Assembly (NCBI RefSeq): GCF_013416525.1
Contig: NZ_JACCEM010000005.1
Coordinates: 62,001-126,000, forward strand
Source of the DNA: Parapusillimonas granuli
GTDB taxonomy: Bacteria; Pseudomonadota; Gammaproteobacteria; Burkholderiales; Burkholderiaceae_B
DNA length: 64,000 nt
Direction: 5' to 3'
In this document: positions 50,067-58,152 of the stretch, in pieces
Position numbering within the stretch: the stretch's first letter is position 1
Layout of the letters: each line of letters begins with the position of its first letter
The notes under the pieces: generated by a model
The model's input: only the letters and a program-made list of their open reading frames with translations
Databases searched by the model: none
What the model was told of the DNA's origin: nothing
Translations under genes and position numbers: made by a program

Positions 50067-51065
50067 ATGACGTCCACATTCACGGGTTTCCGGCTGCACG
50101 CGCCGGAAGGCGGCGGGCAGGCGCCCGCGCTGCGCAAAGAAACACTGTCGCTGGAAGACCTGTCCGCCGGAGACACCGTCATAAAAGTCGCCTTTGCGGG
50201 GGTGAACTATAAAGACGCCCTGGCCGCCACCGGCCAGGGGAAAATCATACGGCGCTATCCGCGCATCGGCGGCATAGACCTGAGCGGGCGCGTCGTGTCC
50301 TCGGCCGCGCCCGGCCTGGCGCCCGGCGACGAGGTCGTCGTGCACGGCTACGGCCTGGGCGTGGACCACGACGGCGGGTATGCGCAGTATGCGCGCGTGC
50401 GCGGCGAATGGGTCATGCCGCTGCCCGCCGGCATCAGCCTGATCGACGCCGCCACCTTGGGGACCGCGGGCTATACGGCCGGGCTGGCGCTTCACTGCAT
50501 GGAACACAATGGGCTGGAGCCTGCCAAAGGGCCCGTCGCCGTCAGCGGCGCCACGGGCGGGGCGGGCGGCATTGCCATCGACATCCTGAGCCGGCGCGGC
50601 TACGAGGTCACGGCCGTGTCCGGCAAGGCGGACGACTGCCGGGACTATCTCGCGTCCTTGGGCGCCAAAGACGTCATCGCCCCGCCGGATTTCGGCGCGG
50701 CCGCGCCCCTGGCGCACGCGCGCTGGGCCGGCTGCGTCGATGCGGTGGGCGGCCCGATGCTGGCCTGGATGCTCGGCGCCACGCAAAGCGAAGGCGTCGT
50801 CGCCGCCTTCGGCAACGCCGGCGGCAACGAGCTTTCCACCACGGTATTTCCTTTCATACTGCGCGGGGTGAAGCTGCTGGGCATCAACGCCAACAGCCCG
50901 ATGGACGTGCGCCGGGAAGTCTGGGCCAAGCTCGCCACGGTGTATCGTCCCGCCCGGCTGCAGGCGATCCGGCGCACGATTGCGCTGGACGGCCTGCCGG
51001 ACGCGGTGGCGTCCATGCTGGCGCGGCGCAGCCATGGGCGCATCGTCATCGACATGAGCCTGTGA
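50067..51065 (+). CDS. acuI: AcuI/YhdH-type acrylyl-CoA reductase (MDR family)
   Basis: ATG 50067 yields 332 aa (MTSTFTGFRLHAP); the frame upstream overlaps the dehydrogenase gene. Typical of AcuI/YhdH are FAGVNYKDALAATGQGKIIR, GIDLSGRVV, ATLGTAGYTAGLAL, the NADPH motif SGATGGAGGIAIDIL, and ANSPMDVRREVWAKL near the end. Zinc ligands are absent, as expected for this group. AcuI reduces toxic acrylyl-CoA to propionyl-CoA with NADPH. In an operon with two acyl-CoA dehydrogenases it may detoxify or process a short enoyl-CoA. Confidence 0.9.
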   Translation: MTSTFTGFRLHAPEGGGQAPALRKETLSLEDLSAGDTVIKVAFAGVNYKDALAATGQGKIIRRYPRIGGIDLSGRVVSSAAPGLAPGDEVVVHGYGLGVDHDGGYAQYARVRGEWVMPLPAGISLIDAATLGTAGYTAGLALHCMEHNGLEPAKGPVAVSGATGGAGGIAIDILSRRGYEVTAVSGKADDCRDYLASLGAKDVIAPPDFGAAAPLAHARWAGCVDAVGGPMLAWMLGATQSEGVVAAFGNAGGNELSTTVFPFILRGVKLLGINANSPMDVRREVWAKLATVYRPARLQAIRRTIALDGLPDAVASMLARRSHGRIVIDMSL

Positions 51066-51103
51066 TTACGTTTCCCCCATTTTTCATTGCAATTCGCCGA
51101 ACC

Positions 51104-53203
51104 ATGACTTCCACCGCCACGCTGAATTCCCTTTTCGCCCCTCGCAGCATCGCCGTCGTCGGCGCGTCCAACACGCGGGGGAAATCGGGCGCGACGCCCA
51201 TCGCGCTGTTGCGCAAGCAGGGCTATGCCGGCCGCATCCATCCCGTGAACCCGAAAGAGCATGAGGTGCAGGGGCTGCCCTGCTTTCCAACCATAGGAGA
51301 CATCGACGGCGACGTGGACCTGGCCATCATCGCCGTGCCGGCCAGGTTTGCGCGGGGCGCGCTGGAAGCCGCCCGGCCGGGGCAGCTGGGCAACGCGGTC
51401 ATCTTCACCTCTGGATTCGCCGAGGTGGACGAGGCCGGACGCGCGGAGCAGAAGGCGCTTCAGGCCTTGGCCGGGCAGCGCGGCATACGCCTGCTGGGGC
51501 CCAACTGCCTGGGTTTCATGAACATCCCGCAAAACGTCTACGCCACGTTTTCGCCGGCGCCGCTGACCGGCATCGTGCCCGCCGGCAAGATCGGCATGGT
51601 CACGCAGAGCGGGGCTTTCGGCGCTTACGCCTACAGCATGGCGCGCGAACGCGGGATCGGCCTGTCGTTCTGGGTCAGCACCGGCAATGAAAGCGACGTG
51701 GACGTCGCCGATTGCATGCAATGGCTGGTGCAGGACCCGAATACCGAAGTCATCATGGCCTACATGGAAGGCTGCCAGGACGGCGAGGCCCTGAAGCTGG
51801 CCTTGCGCGCCGCGCACGAAGCGGGCAAGCCGGTGGTCGTCACCAAGATAGGCCGTACCGCCGCGGGGGCGCAGGCCGCGGCATCGCACACCGCCGCCCT
51901 GGCGGGCAATGATGCGGTTTACGACGCGCTGTTTCGGCAATATGGCGCTTACCGGGCGCACAGCATGGACGAATTCTTCACCCTGGGGCAGGCGCTCAGC
52001 ATCTGGAAGGGCGGGCGTGCCCGGCGCAGCCTGGGCATCGTCACCATTTCCGGCGGCGTCGGCGCCTTGATGGCCGACGAGGCCGACGACCAGGAGCTGG
52101 CCTTGCCGCCGCTTCCGGAGGACTTGCGCCGGCGCCTGCTGGCGCGCATCCCGTTCGCGGGCCCGGCCAACCCCGTGGACGTCACCGGTCAAGCCATCAC
52201 GGACCCCGCCGTCTTCCAGGACACCTGCCTGGACATGCTGGAAACCGGGGCCTATGGCGCGCTTGCCGTCTTCCTGGCGGCGGCGGGCTCGTCCGAATCC
52301 CTATGGCCGCACATCGAGCAGCTCGCCCGGTCCCTGCAGGCCCGGCATCCCGAAACCCCCTTGGCCATTTGCGCGCTGCTGCCCGCCGAAAGGCGGCGCA
52401 AGCTGGAAGAGCTGGGCTGCATGGTGTTCTCCGACCCCAGCGACGCCGTGCGCACCCTGGGCGCGACGCTGGGCCGGCACGTCGCGCTGCCGGCGCGGCC
52501 GGACGGCTCCCAGGCCGATTCCTTCGCCGTGGAGCCCGGCGCGGGCACATTCAGTGAAAGCGCATCCTTGCAGATACTGGCGCGGGCCGGCATTCCCGTC
52601 GTGCCCAGCATCGTGGCCACGTCCGCCGCCCAGGCATGTGCCCATGCGAAGGCGCTGGGTGCGCCCGCAGCCATGAAAATCGTCTCGGCCGACATCCCGC
52701 ATAAAAGCGATATCGGCGGCGTGCGGCTGAACGTGCAGGGAGACGACGCGGTGGCGCAAGCCTACCAGGCCTTGCGGGACGCGGCGAAAAAACACGCGCC
52801 TGCCGCCAAGGTGGACGGCGTGCTCGTCGCGCCCATGATTTCGGACGGCGTGGAGTGCATCATGGGCGTGCACGGCGACCCGGTGTTCGGTCCCGTCGTG
52901 ATGTTCGGCCTGGGCGGCGTCTTCGTGGAGATCCTCAAGGACGTCACCTTCCGCCTGGCGCCGTTCGACGCCGAAGAGGCGAAAGCCATGATTCTTTCCA
53001 CGCGCGCCAGCGAAATCCTGCAAGGCGCCAGGGGGAAGCCGGCGGCCGACATCGACGCGCTGGCTCAAGCCTTGGCCGCGCTGTCGCGGCTCGCCTACGC
53101 CGCCCGCGATACGATCTCGTCCATAGACGTCAACCCCATCGTCGCGCGCCCCGCGGGGCTGGGCGCGATGGCATTGGACGCGGTGGTCGTTCGCAAGGCT
53201 TGA
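51104..53203 (+). CDS. NDP-forming acyl-CoA synthetase (acetate-CoA ligase family, fused alpha/beta)
   Basis: ATG 51104 gives 699 aa with the complete fused architecture: CoA-binding domain (1-130: LFAPRSIAVVGASNTRGKSG, GPNCLGFMN), succinyl-CoA-ligase-like domain (about 145-300: GMVTQSGAFGAYAYSMA) with the phosphohistidine loop ASHTAALAGND, a linker domain, and C-terminal ATP-grasp_5 (about 480-699: AAMKIVSADIPHKSDIGGVR, MFGLGGVFVEILKDV). It makes or uses an acyl-CoA with ATP or GTP and phosphate. It starts 38 bp after acuI and ends the operon. The open frame upstream of 51104 lies antiphase within acuI. Confidence 0.92.
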   Translation: MTSTATLNSLFAPRSIAVVGASNTRGKSGATPIALLRKQGYAGRIHPVNPKEHEVQGLPCFPTIGDIDGDVDLAIIAVPARFARGALEAARPGQLGNAVIFTSGFAEVDEAGRAEQKALQALAGQRGIRLLGPNCLGFMNIPQNVYATFSPAPLTGIVPAGKIGMVTQSGAFGAYAYSMARERGIGLSFWVSTGNESDVDVADCMQWLVQDPNTEVIMAYMEGCQDGEALKLALRAAHEAGKPVVVTKIGRTAAGAQAAASHTAALAGNDAVYDALFRQYGAYRAHSMDEFFTLGQALSIWKGGRARRSLGIVTISGGVGALMADEADDQELALPPLPEDLRRRLLARIPFAGPANPVDVTGQAITDPAVFQDTCLDMLETGAYGALAVFLAAAGSSESLWPHIEQLARSLQARHPETPLAICALLPAERRRKLEELGCMVFSDPSDAVRTLGATLGRHVALPARPDGSQADSFAVEPGAGTFSESASLQILARAGIPVVPSIVATSAAQACAHAKALGAPAAMKIVSADIPHKSDIGGVRLNVQGDDAVAQAYQALRDAAKKHAPAAKVDGVLVAPMISDGVECIMGVHGDPVFGPVVMFGLGGVFVEILKDVTFRLAPFDAEEAKAMILSTRASEILQGARGKPAADIDALAQALAALSRLAYAARDTISSIDVNPIVARPAGLGAMALDAVVVRKA

Positions 53204-53207
53204 GCAG

Positions 53208-53241
53208 AAGGGAGCGGACCCTGCTTGGGAAATGCTCCCTT
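53208..53241 (+). terminator. Hairpin after the acyl-CoA synthetase gene
   Basis: AAGGGAGC (53208-53215) pairs perfectly with GCTCCCTT (53234-53241); a run of seven T lies about 12 nt later. Likely ends the 46634-53203 transcript, though the T-tract is farther away than usual. Between 53242 and 53532 I see only AT-rich sequence with no convincing gene; it presumably holds the promoter for the next operon. Confidence 0.5.
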
Positions 53242-53532
53242 TGGAATTTGCGTTTTTTTATAAGGCCAAGGCTTGAAGTCATGGGGTAAAGTAGAGCACC
53301 CCTTCCCATGAAAGACATAAAGTTTCTTTATGCTTTCAATCAAAAATTTAATTTGATGGCCGTTCGGCATTCAACGTTAATACTCGATGTGGGCGTCCTT
53401 GTTGTGCTGTCGCCGTCGTCGATCACATCACATCCATAAAATCCGGCGCCCCTCATAGACCATAGACGGCCGTTCCTTGGCGGATTGCAGGCTGTCCAGC
53501 TCCTCCGATTCAAATTTGACAGGGGAAAGAAG

Positions 53533-54510
53533 ATGCTCGCAGCGCGATTGATGAGACTGTTGGTATTGATGGGCGGCATGGCTATTGCGACCTCCGGCTT
53601 GGCTTCCCAGCCCATTGAAAGTTTTCCGAGTCACCCCGTAAAGCTCGTGGTGCCCTTCAGCCCTGGCGGCAGTGTCGACATCACGGGCAGGTCCATTTCG
53701 CAGCGGCTGGGCGAGCTGCTCAAAGTGCCGGTCGTGGTCGAGAATCGGCCGGGGGTTGCGGCCGTGATCGGCACGCAGTCGGTCGTCAACGCCAAGCCGG
53801 ACGGCTACACCCTGCTTGTCGGATCGACTTCCCTGAGCATCCGGCCCCACCTGGATCCGCCTCTGCCTTTCAATCCGAATGTCGACTTGATGCCCATTAC
53901 GCTGGCGGCGAATGTGTCCCATGTATTGATGGTGTCGCCCGAGCTTGGCGTCAAGAATGTGGCCGATCTGGTCAAGCTCTATGAAAAGCGGAAAACCCCC
54001 ATACTGTATGGGGACGTCGGCCAGGGATCGCTCCACTATCTGGCGGGGGAGCTCTTCAAGCGGGGCACCGGCATAGAAATCACTCATATCAGCTACAAGG
54101 GCACCAGCAATATGCTGACGGACCTGCTCGGGGCGCATGTCGAACTGGCGTCCATCGAGCTGTCGGTGGCGGGCTCCTACATCAAAAGCGGCCGTCTCAT
54201 TCCCATAGGCCTGGCGGCAATGGAGCGCAATGCGGAATGGCCGGACCTGCCGACGATCGCCGAACAGGGCGTCAAGGACTACGAAATCACCTCGTGGTTC
54301 GGCTTCCTTGCGCCGGCGGGCACGCCTGAGCCCATTGTCAACGTCTTGAACGCGAAGATGGTCGAGGCGCTGGCGGATCCGCAGGTGAAGGAGGCCTATG
54401 CGAATGCCGGCCTGAGCGTCGTGGGCTCGACCGTCGAATACTTCAAGAACTACCTGGCTGCGCAGGACAAGAAGTGGGGCGGCGCCATCAAGTCGTCCGC
54501 ACGGAAGTAA
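53533..54510 (+). CDS. Bug-family periplasmic solute-binding protein
   Basis: ATG 53533 is preceded by an AGGGGAAAG ribosome site; 325 aa. Signal peptide to about A24 (TSGLA-SQ), then HPVKLVVPFSPGGSVD, ENRPGVAAVIG (GV in place of GA) and PDGYTLLVG. It heads an operon with the aldehyde dehydrogenase and ThDP enzyme, implying that its ligand is a 2-oxo or 2-hydroxy acid or an aromatic precursor of one. Confidence 0.92.
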   Translation: MLAARLMRLLVLMGGMAIATSGLASQPIESFPSHPVKLVVPFSPGGSVDITGRSISQRLGELLKVPVVVENRPGVAAVIGTQSVVNAKPDGYTLLVGSTSLSIRPHLDPPLPFNPNVDLMPITLAANVSHVLMVSPELGVKNVADLVKLYEKRKTPILYGDVGQGSLHYLAGELFKRGTGIEITHISYKGTSNMLTDLLGAHVELASIELSVAGSYIKSGRLIPIGLAAMERNAEWPDLPTIAEQGVKDYEITSWFGFLAPAGTPEPIVNVLNAKMVEALADPQVKEAYANAGLSVVGSTVEYFKNYLAAQDKKWGGAIKSSARK

Positions 54511-54527
54511 GCCGGTTCAACGACCAG

Positions 54528-55970
54528 ATGCGAGCGTTCACCATGGAGTTCACGCACACCATCAACGGCTTGGCCGTTTCGAGCGAGGGAGACTTCGAAG
54601 TCATCGATCCGGCGACGGCGCGTGGCTTCGCGCGCTGTCCCGATGCGACGCGCGAGCAGCTTGACCAGGCGGTGGCCGCGGCAAGGCGGGCATTCGGCCA
54701 GTGGCGCCGGACACCGGCGGCGGAGCGCGGCGAGTACGTGCGGGCCTTCGCCGCTGCCCTGCGTGCTTCGGCGACCCGGCTCGCGCCCTTGCTCACACAA
54801 GAGCAAGGCAAGCCGCTGGCCGCCGCAACAAGCGAGTTCCTGCGGTCCGCCGACCATATCGACGTTCTGAGCACCATCGACATCGGCGGTGAACTGCTGC
54901 GCAGTGGTGGTCGCGACAAGGTGGAGCTGCACTACCGCCCGCTCGGCGTCGTGGGGGCGATAACGCCCTGGAACTTTCCGGTGGTGCTCGCGGTATGGAA
55001 GATCGCCCACGCCATCTACACGGGCAACACGGTCGTGCTCAAGCCGTCGCCGTACACTCCCCTGACCACGCTGAAGCTCGGCGAGCTCGCGCGCGGCATC
55101 CTGCCGCCGGGAGTGCTCAATGTCCTGGCCGGAGGCAACGACTTGGGCGCATGGATGAGCGAGCACCCAGGCATAGACAAGATTTCGTTCACCGGTTCCG
55201 GGCCGACCGGCAAGAAAGTGCTGAGAAGCGCCTCGTCCAGCCTGAAAAGAGTGACGCTGGAACTGGGGGGCAATGACGCCGCGATCGTGCTGCCCGACGT
55301 CGACATCCCGAAAGCCGCGCAGGACATTTTCTGGGGGGCGTTCAACAACAGCGGCCAGATATGCAAGGCGATCAAACGCATCTACGTGCATGAAGACATC
55401 TACGCGCCCATGGGAAACGCGCTTGCCGCGATCGCGCGCGCCACGAAGGTGGGCAGCGGCATGGAGCCGGGCGTGCAGCTGGGCCCCGTCCAGAATCGGG
55501 CGCAGTTCGACATCGTCAATGCTCTCATCGACGATGCGCGCCGTCAGGGCGGCGAGTTCCTGTCCGGCGGCGAGCCGCTGCCCCTGCCGGGATACTTCAT
55601 CCCGCCCACCATCGTGAGCGGTCTCGGCAAGGGAAGCCGGCTGGTCGAAGAAGAGCCTTTCGGTCCCGTCGTGCCGCTGATCCGCTATGTGTCGGTGGAT
55701 GACGCGCTGGACCAGGCGAACGATACGGCCTTTGGCCTGAGCGGCTCTATCTGGACTGTGGACATCGAGCAAGGGCGAGCCCTCGCGGCGCGGCTCGAGG
55801 TCGGCACGGCATGGGTCAACCAGCATGGCGGCAGCGATCCGCATCTTCCTTTCGGGGGAGCGAAGGCATCGGGCATGGGCCATGAGAACGCTTTGCTGGG
55901 TTTGCGCGATTACATGCAGCTCAGCGTCGTCCAATCACCTCCGGATCCTTCGGCTCCGGCTGCCAAATAA
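54528..55970 (+). CDS. Aldehyde dehydrogenase (NAD(P)-dependent)
   Basis: ATG 54528 gives 480 aa; ATG 54543 is equally possible. The protein shows AITPWNFPVVLAVWKIAHAI, VVLKPSPYTPLTTLKL, FTGSGPTGKKVL (cofactor loop), LELGGNDA (catalytic Glu), NNSGQICKAIKRIY (catalytic Cys) and EEEPFGPVVPL. All key residues are kept. It oxidises an aldehyde to the acid; the ThDP decarboxylase-like enzyme encoded 19 bp downstream would supply that aldehyde from a 2-oxo acid. Eighteen bp separate it from the Bug gene. Confidence 0.93.
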   Translation: MRAFTMEFTHTINGLAVSSEGDFEVIDPATARGFARCPDATREQLDQAVAAARRAFGQWRRTPAAERGEYVRAFAAALRASATRLAPLLTQEQGKPLAAATSEFLRSADHIDVLSTIDIGGELLRSGGRDKVELHYRPLGVVGAITPWNFPVVLAVWKIAHAIYTGNTVVLKPSPYTPLTTLKLGELARGILPPGVLNVLAGGNDLGAWMSEHPGIDKISFTGSGPTGKKVLRSASSSLKRVTLELGGNDAAIVLPDVDIPKAAQDIFWGAFNNSGQICKAIKRIYVHEDIYAPMGNALAAIARATKVGSGMEPGVQLGPVQNRAQFDIVNALIDDARRQGGEFLSGGEPLPLPGYFIPPTIVSGLGKGSRLVEEEPFGPVVPLIRYVSVDDALDQANDTAFGLSGSIWTVDIEQGRALAARLEVGTAWVNQHGGSDPHLPFGGAKASGMGHENALLGLRDYMQLSVVQSPPDPSAPAAK

Positions 55971-55989
55971 ACATGGAAGGAATGTCACG

Positions 55990-57741
55990 ATGTCCAGCAT
56001 CCCCAATGCAAGCAGAAACCATGCCGGCCAGGCGCGATCACGAGAGCCGCAAACCGCGGTCGTCCCGGATGAGCAGGAGCTCACAGTCGCCCAGCGCTAC
56101 CTGAAGCGATTGCACGCACATGGAGTCGAATACATCTTCGGCAACGCCGGCACTGACTTTCCGCCCTTGATCGAGGCGCTGGCCAAAGGCGGCCATGGTG
56201 TCGAGCCCGTTCTGATTCCGCACGAGAACGTCGCCATGTCCATGGCCTACGGCTATGCGATGATCACGGGCCGCCCGCAGTTGATCATGGTGCATGTCAG
56301 CCTTGGCACCGCGAATGCATTGTGCGGCTTGTTCAACGCGGCCAGGCAGCACATTCCCCTGCTGTTGACGGCGGGCCGTTCACCGGTCCTCGAGTATGGC
56401 AAGCTCGGAGCGCGCAACAACTACATCAATTGGGCGCAAGAGATGTTCGACCAGAGTGGGATGGTGCGCGAACTGGTCAAATGGGAATACGAGCTGCGTG
56501 ATCCCGCGCAGGTGGAGGATGTGGTCGACCGGGCGGTGGCGGTCGCGTGCTCGGCTCCGCAGGGGCCGGTTTACCTGGTGCTTCCCCGCGAAGTGCTGTC
56601 GGCGCAATCCGGTACGCGGGACGACGGCGGCATCGGCATGCAGGCGCCTGTGCGCGCCGGCATGCCCAACGCCGCCGACATGGCCACCGCGATCGAATGG
56701 CTGAATGATGCCGAGCGGCCGCTCATCATTACGGCGGACGCGGGCCGCACGAGCGAAGGATTCCATGCCATGACGGCGCTGGCCCAGGACCGGGGCATTC
56801 CCGTCGTCCAGTATCGGCCGCGTTATCTCAGCCTGCCCGCCGGCTCGCCGGCAAATGCCGGTTTCGACCCCGTGCGCCTGCTGCCCCAGGCGGATCTCAT
56901 CCTCGTGGCCGATGCCGACGTGCCGTGGCTGCCCGGGAGCGGCGGGCCGGCGCCGCAGGCGAAAGTCATCCACCTGGGCATGGACCCCCTGTTCCTGCGC
57001 TATCCAATACGCGGATTCCGGTCCGAGCTGTCGCTGCAGGGCGACACGGCATCCATCTTGAAGGCTTTGTGGGCGGGCACGGAGGGCCGCCGCGCTTCAG
57101 CGTGGCTGGCGCAGGCTCATGCGAGGCAGCGCGGCGCCGCCGACGAGGCGGCGGCGCTGGGCGATTCGATGAGCAATCGCTACATATCGCGCTGCATCGC
57201 CGATGCGATGGACGACGACAGCGTGCTCATCAACGAATACACGTTCAGCCTGGAAGAGCTGCGGATAGACGGGCCGGGCCGCTACTTCTCCCATAGCCCC
57301 GCCGGCGGCTTGGGCTGGGCGCTCGGCACCGCCCTGGGCGTGCGCATGGCCAAGCCCGATTCGGTGGTGTTCGCTGCGGTCGGCGATGGTTCGTACATGT
57401 TCGGAAACCCGACCCCGACCCATTTCGTCAGCGCTGCGCGAGGCCTGCCGTTCATTACGGTGATCTACAACAACCGGCGCTGGGGGGCGGTCCATCGTGC
57501 GACCTTGTCCATGTATCCCGACGGCGCCGCGGCCCGCATGCCCGAACCGATATTCGCGACGCTCGAACCCGCGCCGGATTACGAGCGCATCGTCGAAGCG
57601 AGCGGAGGGCTGGGCTTGAGGGTGGAGGACCCCGCGGAACTGCCCGCGGCGCTGGCGCGGGCGGTGCACGCGGTGCGCGAGGAAAAGCGGCAGGTCGTCC
57701 TGAATGTGATTACCGAGATCAATTACGCCCGCACGAGCTGA
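55990..57741 (+). CDS. Thiamine-diphosphate-dependent enzyme (acetolactate synthase / benzoylformate decarboxylase superfamily)
   Basis: ATG 55990 (AAGGA upstream) gives 583 aa. The N-terminal Pyr domain has VEYIFGNAGTDFPPLI and the cofactor-activating glutamate in LIPHENVAMSMAYGYA; the central domain spans about 220-370; the C-terminal PP domain has GDGSYMFGNP...NN, the Mg-ThDP motif. This superfamily decarboxylates or condenses 2-oxo acids. Beside an aldehyde dehydrogenase and Bug protein, decarboxylation of an aryl or branched 2-oxo acid to an aldehyde, as in the MdlC-MdlD mandelate pathway, is the best guess; acetolactate synthesis is unlikely since no small subunit is present. Confidence 0.88.
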   Translation: MSSIPNASRNHAGQARSREPQTAVVPDEQELTVAQRYLKRLHAHGVEYIFGNAGTDFPPLIEALAKGGHGVEPVLIPHENVAMSMAYGYAMITGRPQLIMVHVSLGTANALCGLFNAARQHIPLLLTAGRSPVLEYGKLGARNNYINWAQEMFDQSGMVRELVKWEYELRDPAQVEDVVDRAVAVACSAPQGPVYLVLPREVLSAQSGTRDDGGIGMQAPVRAGMPNAADMATAIEWLNDAERPLIITADAGRTSEGFHAMTALAQDRGIPVVQYRPRYLSLPAGSPANAGFDPVRLLPQADLILVADADVPWLPGSGGPAPQAKVIHLGMDPLFLRYPIRGFRSELSLQGDTASILKALWAGTEGRRASAWLAQAHARQRGAADEAAALGDSMSNRYISRCIADAMDDDSVLINEYTFSLEELRIDGPGRYFSHSPAGGLGWALGTALGVRMAKPDSVVFAAVGDGSYMFGNPTPTHFVSAARGLPFITVIYNNRRWGAVHRATLSMYPDGAAARMPEPIFATLEPAPDYERIVEASGGLGLRVEDPAELPAALARAVHAVREEKRQVVLNVITEINYARTS

Positions 57742-57748
57742 GCGATGA

Positions 57749-57770
57749 TCAGGCCCCGCATGGGGCCTGA
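57749..57770. other. Perfect stem-loop after the ThDP enzyme gene
   Basis: TCAGGCCCC-GCAT-GGGGCCTGA forms a 9-bp stem with a 4-nt loop, starting 8 bp after the stop codon. No T-tract follows. It could stabilise the mRNA 3' end or act as a weak terminator. Confidence 0.5.
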
Positions 57771-57890
57771 ACCCCCAGCTGGACGCGATTAGCGAGATCG
57801 GGCGGCCGGGGTAGCGCAGCAGCGCCTGGCGGCAGCCCTGCGGGCGGGCTTCGCGCACGTAGCTGGCGAAGGTCGAGACGGTTTTCCAGA
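57770..57890 (-). pseudogene. Remnant of an AraC-family regulator
   Basis: Read on the minus strand this stretch encodes TFASYVREARPQGCRQALL, then RPISLIASSWGF, which matches the first HTH helix and second-HTH start of AraC/XylS proteins (compare TFGxYVRexRLxxCRxxL and RSIxxIAxxWGF). It has lost a few residues between the two segments and neither flank continues the family. No intact AraC gene is nearby, so this is a decayed fragment. Confidence 0.5.
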
Positions 57891-58013
57891 AGCTGCCCGA
57901 AATCAACGCCCGAGGCATCGCCATCTTCCTGGTCGAGCAGGACGTGCACCGCGCATTGAGCATCGCCGGCCGAGGCTATGTGCTGAAACATGGACGAATC
58001 GTCATGGCCGGAT
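57872..58013 (+). pseudogene. Remnant of a LivF-type ABC ATPase C-terminus
   Basis: In the plus strand the frame reads VETVFQKLPEINARGIAIFL, then VEQDVHRALSIAGRGYVLKH and GRIVMAG. This is the D-loop-to-H-loop end of LivF proteins (GxxILLVEQNVxxALxIAxRGYVLExGRIV). Walker A, signature and Walker B are absent. It differs clearly from the intact LivF encoded 140 bp downstream, so it is not a simple partial duplication of it but the relic of another LivF gene. Confidence 0.6.
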
Positions 58014-58037
58014 CCTGGGCGGTCCGGCCTTTTTCTT
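58006..58037 (+). terminator. Rho-independent terminator upstream of the LIV operon
   Basis: GGCCGGA (58006-58012) pairs with TCCGGCC (58023-58029), loop 10 nt, followed by TTTTTCTT. It follows the LivF remnant in the same orientation, so it probably terminated that lost operon and now insulates the downstream promoter. Confidence 0.7.
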
Positions 58038-58076
58038 GGCTCATGAATAAAACAATAAATGTCATAAAATCTATGT

Positions 58077-58105
58077 TTGACGTAATTCGTTTTATTCACT
58101 ACTAT
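58077..58105 (+). promoter_or_regulatory. Sigma70-type promoter of the LIV-type operon
   Basis: TTGACG (58077-58082; five of six) and TACTAT (58100-58105; four of six) are separated by exactly 17 bp in a strongly AT-rich stretch between the terminator and the GTG start at 58153. Confidence 0.5.
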
Positions 58106-58152
58106 TCGCCCAATCAAGAATTATTCGAGACACATAACTTTCTGGTGAACGC

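Noticed and set aside
50408-51103. Open frame upstream of the NDP-forming synthetase start
   Set aside because: Lies in another frame of acuI, with Arg/Gly-rich sequence and no homology; ATG 51104 begins the conserved CoA-binding domain.
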